The notes under the pieces are model-generated. The model saw nothing but the letters and a program-made list of their open reading frames with translations, was not told where the DNA came from and did no database searches. A stretch of DNA of 64,000 nt from Microglena sp. YARC (lineage: Eukaryota; Chlorophyta; Chlorophyceae; Chlamydomonadales; Chlamydomonadaceae), in assembly GCA_022414725.1 (NCBI GenBank), contig CM039463.1:84486876-84550875 (forward strand). The letters are read 5' to 3'. Made by a program: the position numbers and the translations under genes. Below, piece after piece: positions 31,201 through 43,600 of the stretch; the stretch's first letter is position 1; each line of letters opens with the position of its first letter.

Positions 31201-32132
31201 ATCCACTGACAGCTGGCGCTGAAAGAGGAACCATTCCTGTGGTGACACGGCTGACACACAGTCCCTGGTGGTGTGTAGCTTAAGGTCGTGGTGGTCTGTG
31301 GCTGAGGGATGGGGGATGAGGAGGGATGGGGGGTGTGAGGGATGCTCTACCCTGCTCGGTCGAGGTAACTTGAAACTGAACTTGGTTACATGGCTCCAAG
31401 GCTACTCGCCGTATTAGCCATCTGCCTGGGCTCTGGGCGCGGAAATTCACTTATTCAGTCGCGCAGTTTCGTGGCTGGCCAGCCCGCTGGGACAGGAGCG
31501 CAGCAGACGTCCTAAGATCCGGCCTTTCTTTGCCTCGGGAAGGAAGAAAAGAACACAGTCGCAAGGTGGCGTGGCGGATTCAGCAGGGCAGGAACTTGGG
31601 CCGCCCGGCCCGTTTCGGCTAAGCGTTTCTCATTTCGGCTGTGCAACTGCACGTGAATGGAGGAGTGGGGAGCTGACGCTTTGGAATGTACTCCTGGTGA
31701 CGTGAATAAGCTCGAGGAGGAGGTATAAGTTCAGATTGAGAGATAAGGTTGGAGAAATGAAGGATAGCTGCGCAGTCTGGATGAGCCGCGGGTTGTTTTC
31801 TGGGTTGTTATGCATGAAACGATGGGCAAAGATCCATCCTGTCCAGTGCCATGCAACGGTTCATATTCCTAACGGACACCCGTGGACACCCTGCCAGGCT
31901 GGACGCCCCGGACTCGAGCGCGAGCGGTGGGGCTCGAGCACCGGGACTCGAGGTCTATCTAGGGTTTATGAAGCCACGCCACAATTGAACTCATTCTCCT
32001 CTTACTTCTGGTCTGCCTACAGCTCCAATCTGATGATCACGCACCCCTAAGAGCTTTCCTCACGCGCAAGCCTCTTCCGAATCCAATTTATTAACACCTT
32101 GTACTTACAATTGCCAATCGAAGCGTTGAAAA
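31200..32132. promoter_or_regulatory. Putative intergenic region upstream of CFAP161
   Basis: This non-repetitive stretch lies between the divergent OPR gene (first exon unknown) and the CFAP161 ATG at 32133. It is the natural place for the CFAP161 promoter and perhaps for the missing OPR first exon on the minus strand. No TATA box or other motif can be called with confidence. An S4-like fragment is at 31375-31420. Confidence 0.3.
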
Positions 32133-32579
32133 ATGCAGTTCCACATGCATTCGATGAGTGCGCAGGAGTACTCGCACTTGCATGATACTGCTCGATTTCA
32201 GGTAAAGAACTACCTCCATCCTAGCTTTCGCCCTTTGGAAGATACCCACATAGACATGTCGCGTGTCGCTAGCAGCGACGCCCGAGTTGATGTGGCAGTT
32301 TGTTTTTCCCACATTCGACTTTTGCTTGATCCTTTTACAAATAAACGCGAGGAAGATGGTTATCAGACCTACCTTGGGCATGTCGACAGACACAAAACTA
32401 GCTTTTCTAACACAGTTGCTGATGCTGATGCTGATGGCTGCACTACCCAGTGGCCCTCCTGGGCTCCAGCTGTGCCTGCAACTTGACATGTTCGAGAGAG
32501 ACTTATGACTCACTTTGAGTCCAGTACGGCACCAATGTCATGTCCCTCATCCTCATTTGACTCACATCCTGCCCCCCCC

Positions 32580-32633
<54 letters not shown>

Positions 32634-32644
32634 ACACACACACA

Positions 32645-32690
<46 letters not shown>

Positions 32691-35600
32691 CACACACATT
32701 CACACGCACACACACACACGCACGCACACACACACGCACACACGCACACACACCACACACACACCACACCACCACCCACCATACACATCCTGCCCCCCCC
32801 ACCCGCCACCATACACATCTGCCCCCCACCCCCCACCATACACATCCTGCCCCCTACCCCCCACTATACACATCCTGCCCCCGTAAAATAGAATCCGACA
32901 AAATATAACATGCAGCTATCAGCTCTTCAAACTTTGCTTCCATCCATCAGGGCATGCCTCTAATACTATGTTGTTACAGTCCAGGGGTAGACCAAATAGG
33001 CTTCAGGGACTTGCCCAACCATGACAGGAGGGGATTGAACACCCCCACATCACCCCCACACCACACCAGCCCCTTGTCCTACCCTACTGCTGTCATCTTG
33101 CAGGCCTCCACTCTTGTTGGCAACTGGAATGAGGAAAGGGAGATGCGGCGTTCCATGATGAAGGACCCCCCCCCCCCCCCCCCCTCACACACACACACAC
33201 ACCTGCAGCCACCCTGCAACGAACCCCCACGCACCCTGCAAAACACCCCCAAACACCCAGCAACACCCCCCCACACCCTGGCAACCACTCTGTAACCACC
33301 CTGTAATGCTGTCATTTTGCAGTCCTCCACTCTTGTTGGGAACTGGAATGAGGAAAGGGAAATGCGGCGATCCATGATGAAAGACCTGTTGGCCAAGAGG
33401 GGGTCTGGGACCATGAAGCTGGACGCGTAAGTAAACTAATAGTACGCCTGAGGGGGGGCAAGAAAAAAGCTGCCGCACCGCATCTTTGCTTTGGATAGAG
33501 CTTATCCTCAAACTATTAAAAATAAAAGTTTTTTTTTTAGCCAAAATAAAGTTTTACTGAAGTTAGTGGGGGTCCAAAGTTTTTTCACCCAAAGTGGCTC
33601 AAATCTTAACATGCGATAAATCACGTCTGAGCAACTTACAAAAAGATGTAAGAGCATAACTGGAAATGGGCGCGAAAAGATCTTTTCGAATGACCCCCAT
33701 TTGGGGGGGGGGGGTAGGGTGAGGTAATCGGGTTTTTAGGAGGGGGGGGGGGGGGGGGTAGGTGTAAAAAACTTTTTCAAAAACTTTATTTCCCCCTCTT
33801 TTTGTATGAAACTTCCACAATTCCAACTCCCATCTGAATCGGACACCATGAATTGAACATGCGGTTCAAAATCTGTCTTTCTGCCCCCCCCCCCCTGAGT
33901 ACGCCTTATTATTAGGGACTGGCATATCATATGATGTTGATCCAAGGTGACTATGATATCATATGATATCATACAAACTGCATCATATGAGATTGTTAAT
34001 AAATGGTAACTTTAGCCTAGTCAGACTCCCAGCATCCTATGATATCATATTGCCCCTTTCAGTGATATACAATGGTCAAATGGTAGACCGGATCGCTTGA
34101 GGATGAAGAGTCGGGGGTTCGACTTCTCCTTCGGTCGCTCTTGGCGTTGGAGGTCGTCGTCAACCGGAATGGTAGCTTGTCCAGTTGAGGTAGGAGACCG
34201 CTCCCCACCCGCGTACGACGGGCTCCCTTAACACCACGCCCCACCAGGCGTTATCATTACCAGATACCATATGATGACATCGTATCATATGATATCATAT
34301 TGCCGCTCCCTAGCTACACCTTTAGTCCCTGATGAATTTTGACGTTTTGGTGTTTTTTATTATTATTGTTGGCTGTTGTTGGGAACATATTTTTTCAATT
34401 CCCGACTTCCCCACTCCCTTCCCCTCCACAGCTTCGGCCAGCGCATGTCACTTGCAGGGTAATTCAAAGCGCGCGCTTTTGCGCTTTTGAGCGCTGGCTT
34501 TTTGACCCCCTCTGCGCTTTAAGCGCAGTTTTTTGCAACTCCTTGTGGGCGCTGCAGGCAATTTTTGCGCTTTTTGCACTACAAAGCACAGTTTTTTTGT
34601 TTCCAAGTGCGCTTAAGCGCTATCCAATTTGGCCATTTGAAGTACCCTGGTCACTTGCCCTTGCCAGCCTTAAACTGACCAAGGTACTTCCTGGGTGAAA
34701 ATCCTTTCAACAAAAAAATGTTACTTATACCCGAGTTCCCAGATGAATTTTGACGGTTTCATTTTTTTTTTTTTTTATTCCCGACTTCCCCACTCCCTTC
34801 TTCTGCAACTTCAGCCAGCGCATGTCAGTTGCCCTTGCCAACCTTAAACTGACCAAGGTACTTCCTGGGTGGACAAGTTCTAAGCAGAAAATGGCGGAGA
34901 GTGATCGCGAGGGAGCGACAGGTGGCAAGGGGAGCGAGTTAGTTACAAGACCGTTGGCTGACATGTCGGGCTTCATTGCGGTCAGAAGGACGAACGGACA
35001 AATGGGTAACACTGGGGGCTCCCGCCCCCCAGAAGGGGGGGCTCCGCCAAAAAAAAAGTTACTTATACCTTCAATCTCTGATGGGATTTCCCTTTTTTTT
35101 TCCTTTTTTTCCTTTTTTTTCCTTTTTTTTAAATTCCTGACTTCCCCACTCCCTTCCTCTCCGCAGCTTCGGCCAGCGCATGTGACTTGCCCTTGCCAAC
35201 CTCGAACTGACCTAAGTACTTCCTGGGTGAAAATCTAAAAAACAAAAAGTGTTACTTCATTACTTGTACCCGAAGTCAGTGATGGATTTTGACGTTATTA
35301 TTTTTTTCTTTCAGATTGTTTGTAACTTGTTTTTAATTCCGGACTTTCCCACTCCCTTCTGCAGCTTCGGCCAGCGCATGTCCGTTGCCCTTGCCGACCT
35401 TGAACTGACCAAGATGGCCGATGACCCCTATGTGCATTTCGGCGACATCATCCAGCTCGTGCACTTGGAGACAGGAAGCGTGCTGGCATGCGACTTGGGG
35501 GAGCGTGACACGCGGCCAGGCGAGGAATCCTGCGCCACCACAGGGGCAGCTGAGTGCCGTGCCCCATGTGCGCGCAACACCCTCATAATTCTGAAGCACA

Positions 35601-37612
35601 CGGGTGCAAAGAATTCAGCGATAGAGCCAGACTATGGCAATGATGGCATAGTGGAGGTGAGCTGGGGGCTGGGGGGGGGGGGGGGGGGGGGGGGGGGGCT
35701 TGAGGAATCCTGGCGCCACCAGAGAGGCTGCTGAGTGCCGGTGTCCCATGTGCGCGCAACACCCTCATCATTCTTAAGCACACGGGTGTGAAGAATTTGG
35801 TGATAGAGCAAGACTATGGTAATGATGGCATAGTGAGGTGAACTGGGGTGGTGGTGGTGGTGGTGGTGGTGGTGGTGGGGGGGGGGGGGGGGGGATGTAA
35901 CACCACTAACACCACCAAACACCACCAATATGATAATAATAATAATAATTAGTATCATTATAATCATAATCATAATTATAAAGTAACAGTACGCCTTATT
36001 AACTGGCGTGAGGTTGAGGGGGCCACCCGTTTGCTTGCTCTGGGGCCAAAGACCAACGTAATAATAATTATTATTATAATTATGATTGCAATTATAATTA
36101 TAATAATAAACAGTATGCCTTATTAAGAGGCGCGAGGTTGGGGAGGCCAGCCCGTTTGCTTGCACTGGTGAATGATTACTGTGGGTTTTTCATTTGCAGA
36201 CCGCCACTGTCCCTGAGCTCAGACTACAAAACCACCTGGCAAGGGGTAACAATTCCCAATTTTCTGTGGCAAGGCGTAAGATAAATAAATATTTAATGCT
36301 TATTAAGAGGCAAAGAGGTGTGATGTTGATGGGGCCAGCCTGTCACCACCTGGCAAGGCGTAACAATTCCCAATTTTCAATTTTCTCAACCCCCTCCACT
36401 GCTCTTACTATTAGGGAACGGCAACTAATATTAACTAGTATTATTATAGTGTCACCATAATATAAGTTTTTTAAATAATTCAAAATTCTGGTGAGACGGC
36501 TCGTCCGACTAATATGATATAATATTATGTATTTATAATATTATATCACATAGCCGACCCCTACTACTACGGTGGAGGTTGAGGGGGGCAGTCTGTTTGC
36601 TTGCACTGGGGCCAAGCACCTGGCCAGGCGTAACAATTCTCAATTTTCAATTTTCTCACCCACTCCACTGCTCTTATTAAAGGGCGTGAGGTTGAGGGGG
36701 CCATCCTGTTTGCTTGCAGTGGGGCCAACCACATGGCAAGGCATGACAATTCCCAATTTTCCGTGGCTAAGCGTAATAAATAAATAGTATGCCTTAATGA
36801 AACAAGGCGTGAGGTTGATTTTTTTTGCTTGCACTGGGGCCAACCACCAAGATGTTTCAATTCCTAATTTTCCATTTTCTCACTCCCTCTGCAATTTTCA
36901 AAATTCATAATTCATTTTTCAATTTTCTCACTCCCTCAGCAATTTTCAAAAACCAAATTTCAAATTTTAATTTTCTCACTCCCTCTGCAGGTACGGTCAG
37001 AAGGTCCGTATTGCTTTCAACCCCATGGCCCTGGGAGAAGCCCCCGATATGCAGGGAGGGCCTCGCCCACTGGTCCTGTTCTCCAAACCCGTGTCTACCA
37101 CCGCGATGCTGCCAGAGTACTGTGCCCGCACCAGCTGGTTGCTGCTACCTTCCGTACTTCATCTGATGCTGTCTGGATGTACGTGTCTACTGAGTAAGCA
37201 ACCAACAATCAGCCCACGAAGACCCCCCCCCCCCGCGCCCCCCCCCCCCCGCACCCACCCCACCACCCACACCACACCCACTCACTCACCACTACACACA
37301 CTCTAAGTACTGCCGCCATCAGCTGTTTGCTGCTAACCTTCCGTACTTCATCTGATGCTGTCTGGATGGTACGTGTCTATTGAGTAAGCAAACCAACAAT
37401 CAGCAACGAAGACACCTTCTCCCCCCCCCCCCCCCCCCCCTCCACACACACACACACACACCCTCCACACCCACACGCACACACTTAGTACTGCGCCACC
37501 AGCTGGTTGGTGCTACCTTCTGTACTTCATCTGTCTGGATGGTAGTGAAGCTGAGTAAGCAACCAACAATCAGCACGAATACACCCCACCCACCCACCTA
37601 CACCCTCCCCAC

Positions 37613-37643
<31 letters not shown>

Positions 37644-40600
37644 ATCACCATAAAGACACCGAACCCACCCACACCTACACCAACACCCACACCTACACCC
37701 GCACCTAAACCCACACATACACATACACACACATACACATGCACCCGCACCCACACATACACACAAATACACATACACATGCACATACACCCACACATAC
37801 ACCCACACCCACACATACATCCATACAAAAACCCACACATACATCCACACCTGCACCCACACATACACCCACACATACACATACACACACACATACACAC
37901 ACACACACAGATCATGACCCCTGATCCCAAGATGCGAACAGCATCAGAAGGAGTAGAGATTGTGGCTGGAGCTCCCATCCTTCTCATGCACATCCACGCC
38001 TACACCCACACTGACATCTACACCCACACATACACCTACACCCACATCCACACATACAACCCACAAACTGACATCTACACCCCACATACATCTACACCCA
38101 CATCCACACCTACAGCCACACCGACACCTACAGCCTCACCTACACCCACACCTACACCACACCTACACCCACACTTACACCCACACCCACACATACACCC
38201 ACACATACACCCACACCCACACTTACACCCACACTTACACCCAAACCCAGATCATGACCCCATACCCCAAGATGCGAACAGCATCAAAAGGAGTAGAGAT
38301 GATAGCTGGAGCTCCCATCCTTCTCATGCACACCCACACATACACCCACACATACACCCATGCATACACCCACACACACCCCTACACACACCCACACCCA
38401 GATCATGACCCCTGACCCCAAGATGCGAACTGCATCAGAAGGAGTAGAGGTGATGGCTGGAGCTCCCATCCTTCTCATGCACGTCCCCACCCAGAAGGCC
38501 CTGCTGCTAGAAAATCAGAGGTACCCCAACGAGTTTGGTGTTGAGTGGGAGCTGTCAGCAAGAAACAGCACCACCCAGGGACTTAAGTCTGCTCTTCAAG
38601 ATGCACAGAACGTGAGTGTTTTTTCTTTTGGCCCCCTCCCAGAACGTTTTTTTTCTGTATTTGTTCTGTCCCTACCCAGCAGACCCTGCTGTAAGAGAAC
38701 CATAGGTACCATGAGTTTGGTGTCGAGTGATAGCTGTCAGCGTGAACCAGCACCACCCAGGGACTTAAGTCTGCTCTTCAAGATGCACAGAGCGTGAGTG
38801 TTTTTTCTCCCGTCTCCACCCAGAACGTGTTTCTTCTTCCTTTTTTTCATCCCAACCCAGAAGGCCCTGCTGTAAGAGAACCCGCTGTGCCATGAGTTAG
38901 ATGTCGAGTGGGAGCTGTCAGCATGAACAAGCACCACCCAGGGACTGAGTCTGCTCTTCAGGATGCACACAACATGAGTTCTTTCTTTTCCTTTTTTTCC
39001 TTTGTTCCTTTTTCTTTTTTCTTTTTGTTCCATCCCCACCCAGAAGGCCCTGCTTTAAGAGAACCAGAGGTACCCCAACGAGTTTGATGTCGAGTGGCAG
39101 CTGTCAGCGCAAAACAGCACCACCCAGGGACTGTCGTCTGCTCTTCAGGATGCACAGAACGTGACTTTTTCTTCTTTTCTGTCCCCTCCCAGAACAGGAT
39201 TTGTTTTTTAACCCAGCCCAACCAGAAGGCCTGCTGTATAGAGAACCAGAGGCGCGATGAGTTTGGTGACGAGTTGGAGCTGTCAGCACGGAACTGAAGC
39301 AACACCCATGGACTGATGTCTGCTTACCTGAAACCTGATAAACTCATGTAACGTACTGACACGAAAGTAGATGCTTTGAAAGATTTGGCGGTCATTTTGA
39401 GGGGGTTTATTATGATTTGACGTTTTAATTTGACGTTGTTTGTTCAAAGGGATATAATTTGACGTTATACATTTGAAGGTTTGAATATTAATAAAATCCA
39501 TTAGCACAACTAAATGTTTCTATTTGAACATGTTACAATTGTTCGTGGCCTATTCTAAATGGCAAAATTCATCATTGTGATGACACAGTGTGCACCAGTA
39601 CTCAGGAGTGGGGTCTGTGCTCCTAAACTCGTTATTTTTGTCAGATGAGGCAAATGAATATAAAGACAGATGCAGACCGTCACAGGAACCTCGTATCACC
39701 AAAAATTGTATTGTTTGGCCACTGAGCAGTGAGATATGAGCATTCTAATCATGCACCTAATATCGCCCTGAGAACCTGGTTTGACGGGTTTTTTGTCGTG
39801 TAATATAGCATACGCCTCGATTTGGCGGGTGCTCCCGTCAAATTAAAGCGTTAATTTTTGTCACTATGGTATGTATGTAAAACCTAAACCCTGAACCCTG
39901 AACTCTAAACCTTATGTACGTAGGGCTTGCTGAAGGGCACCATGGCAGAGAATTTGTGGGTTATCATGGCAGGCACCAAGATTGCCATACTTGCGCATTT
40001 GTGCCACAAGTAGCACCTTGAAGAAAACCCTGGCCCTGCCTTATTTGGAACCTAACAAACTCATCCATGTATCTACACGCTAAACCATAAACTCTGAAAC
40101 CTGAAGCCTGAACCCTAAACCTCATGTATGTAGGGCTTGCTGAAGGGCAACATTCCCAAGAGTGGCATGGCAGAGAATCTGTGGGTCGTCATGACAGGCA
40201 CCAAGATTGCAGCCTTGCCAGACTCATCGTAAGTTTTTCAATTATTAGTTTTGAAAGGATTAAATTTGCTAGGCTCATAGTGAGCTATTTTATTTTTTAT
40301 TTTTGAATTGCAAAATGAATTTGACGCTGTATCTCGAACTCTACCTACCTACCAACAAACAAACAAACCATTAAACAAACGCACCAACTACAGGATATCT
40401 AACAGCGCTATTGTTAGATCTCTCACCGCCCTGGTGGAGCGTGTCAGTCCCACTCTAACCAACTAACCAACCCACTAATAAACCAACCTACCAACCTACC
40501 TACCGACCTACCAACTTAGCTACCAACACACATACAAACCAACCCACCAACCCACCAACTACAGGATATCTAACAGCGCTATTGTTAGCTCTCTCACCGC

Positions 40601-43600
40601 CCTGGTGGAGATTTTCGGTCTCACTCTAATCAACCAACAAACCAACAAACCGACCTACCTACCTACCAACTTACCTACCAACCTACCTACCCACCCACTA
40701 ACCCACCAACTACAGGATATCTAACAGCGCTGCTGTTCGATCTCTCATTGCCCTGGTCGAGAGTGTTAGTGACCTGTCAGTGCTAGAGAGGAAGATCGTG
40801 ACCCATTCAAGTGCAAACTCCGAGCTGCCTGCTGAAGGTGGGTCTTTTAACTTGTCCGCATTTACATTCTTCCTTGTAAAAACAAAATACTGCCGAAGAC
40901 AGCGAGCAGCCAAATTGCTGGCAGAAGCTATGTTACCAAGTTCGAGTTCAAGAAGGTGTTGTAAATTGATAGTGCATGGGAAAAGAGGAACTACATACCC
41001 ATAGCTACATACTCATAGCTACATACCTATAGCTACATACTCATAGCTACATACCCATAGCTACATACTCATAGCTACAAACCAGTAGCTAAGATGCATA
41101 ATATCTTTCACAAGTTGTTATAATGATTTGTATCAGCTTATGTTTTACACCTTTTTTGGCGGAGCCCCCCCTTCTGGGTACTTGGGCCCCCCTTCTGGGT
41201 ACCCCTTATGTTTTACTTGCTTTTTCTTTGATGATCATGATGATGATTATAACATTTTACCCGGGTGCCCTACTGAGCTCCAAATGTGCCCGCGGGCTGA
41301 CGAAGATGAAGATCATTAACATGTATTGCAAAATGTGATGTAAAATTTGTTCCTCGTTGGGACTCTCTTATCCATAGCCTCGTCACTGTTATTTAGGGGG
41401 GCTACAGGTAGCAGCTTCTAGACAGCTCCCTTTCCATGTCATTTGGCCAAACTGGTGCAAGGTAGTGTGTTTTCTGACATGACAGGCAACACAACAAATG
41501 CACATACTCAAACACATACACTCGCACAACAAGTACACATACACATACACTTGCATAACCCACACAGATTCACATATGCATACACTCGCAGAACATGACA
41601 CATACGCATGCACATACACTTGCACTTAACATACACACAAGCATACACATGCACTTAACATACACATTTACAAACGCCCGCACAGCACATACTCATACAC
41701 ATACGCATACACACACATGCACTCGCACATACTCTCGCAAATACGCTCATACATGCAAATACATTTTCTCCTAACTATGTGCAGATCTGGTGCTATATAC
41801 TGGCCAGTGCCATTTAACGCTGTGCGCACACGCACACATGTGCACACGCATATGCACACACATGCGCACACACATGCACACAAACACACGTAAGCACACA
41901 AATGCATATTGACACACATATGCACACGCACACGCACACGCATACACACACAAACTCACATAAGCACACACATAAGCACATGCATACACACATATGCACA
42001 CGCACACGCATACACACACAAACTCACATAAGCACACACATAAGCACATGCATACACACACATATGCACACGCACACGCATACACACACAAACTCACATA
42101 AGCACACACATAAGCACATGCATACACACACATATGCACACGCACACGCATACACACGCAAACTCACATAAGCACACACATAAGCACATGCATACACACA
42201 CATAAGCACATGCATACACACACATATGCACACGCACACGCATACACACACAAACTCACATAAGCACACACATAAGCACATGCATACACACACATATGCA
42301 CACGCACACGCATACACACACAAACTGACATAAGCACACACTTAAGCACACGCATACACACACATATGCACACGCACACGCATACACACCACAAACTACA
42401 TAACAGCCACACATAAGCACATGCATACACACATATGCACACCAACGCACAAACGCCTAACACACACACTCACATAAGCACACACATAAGCACATGCATA
42501 CACACACATATGCACACGCATATGCACACACACACACAAACTCACATAAGACCAACACATAAGCACATGCATCACACACACATATGCACACGCACACACG
42601 CATACACACACAACTCACATAAGCACACACATAAGCACATGCATACACACACATATGCCGGACGCACACGCATACACACACAAACTCACATAAGCACACA
42701 CATAAGCACATGCATACACACACATATGCACACGCACACGCATACACACACAAACTCACATAAGCACACACATAAGCACATGCATACACACACATATGCA
42801 CACGCACACACATGCACATACACGTAAGCTTACCTTTCCTCCTGTCGCAACGCAGATCTGGTGCTTCTGGCTAGGCAATGCAATTTAGCGCTGTACACAC
42901 ACACTCACATGTGCACACGCGTATGCACACACATGCACATGCACGTACACGTAAGCTTACCTTCCCTTCTGTCGCAATGCAGATCTGGTGCTGCTGGTTA
43001 GGCAATGCAATTCAACGCTGTATACACACACACACACATGCGCACCCACGTCATACGCACGTCACACATGCACACAAAACAACATGCGCACAAATATGCA
43101 CACACATGCAACACAAAGTAACACACAGGGCACAAACATATGCATACACACATTTTGCAAGCATCACTGCGTAAGCTTCCCCTCCCTCCTGTCGCAACGC
43201 AGATCTGGTGCTTCTGGCTGCGCAATGCAATTCAACGCTGTACACATGCACACACATGCATGTGCACACGCTTATGCACACACATGCACACAAACGCACA
43301 TAAGCACGCACATGTGCACATGCATATGAACACATGTGTATGCACATGCCTGCTCACATATGAAAAACACATAAGCTTACCTTCCCTCCTGTCGCAACGC
43401 AGATCTGGTGCTTCTGGTTAGGCAATGCAATTCAGCGCTTTACACACACTCACATGTGCACACGCGTATGCACACACTCACACCATACGTGCACATATGC
43501 GTAAGCTTACCTTCCCTTCTGTCGCAATGCAGATCTGGTGCTGCTGGTTAGGCAATGCAATTCAACGCTGTAGCACGCAACCACACATGCGCACACGCAT

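Larger units (their letters stand above)
34340..35364 (+). repeat. Acceptor-side copies of CFAP161 exon 3
   Basis: CTTCGGCCAGCGCATGTCAC-type starts at about 34434, 34812 and 35168 precede the true exon at 35365 (CTTCGGCCAGCGCATGTCCG). Each carries about 60 coding bases ([16 protein letters not shown]), then GTACTTCCTGGGTG. The preceding TTCCCGACTTCCCCACTCCC is copied too. Confidence 0.8.

Noticed and set aside
34455..34649. Classic introner (intron created by the MITE)
   Set aside because: I could not find GT and AG placed so that removal restores the frame, and this copy sits in a non-functional exon copy. Kept only as a hypothesis to test genome-wide.
41470..42830. Many overlapping open frames of Cys/Val or His/Thr repeats
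   Set aside because: They are translations of an AC-rich minisatellite. The same applies to 32575-32880, 37600-38400, 58140-58310 and 58520-58910.
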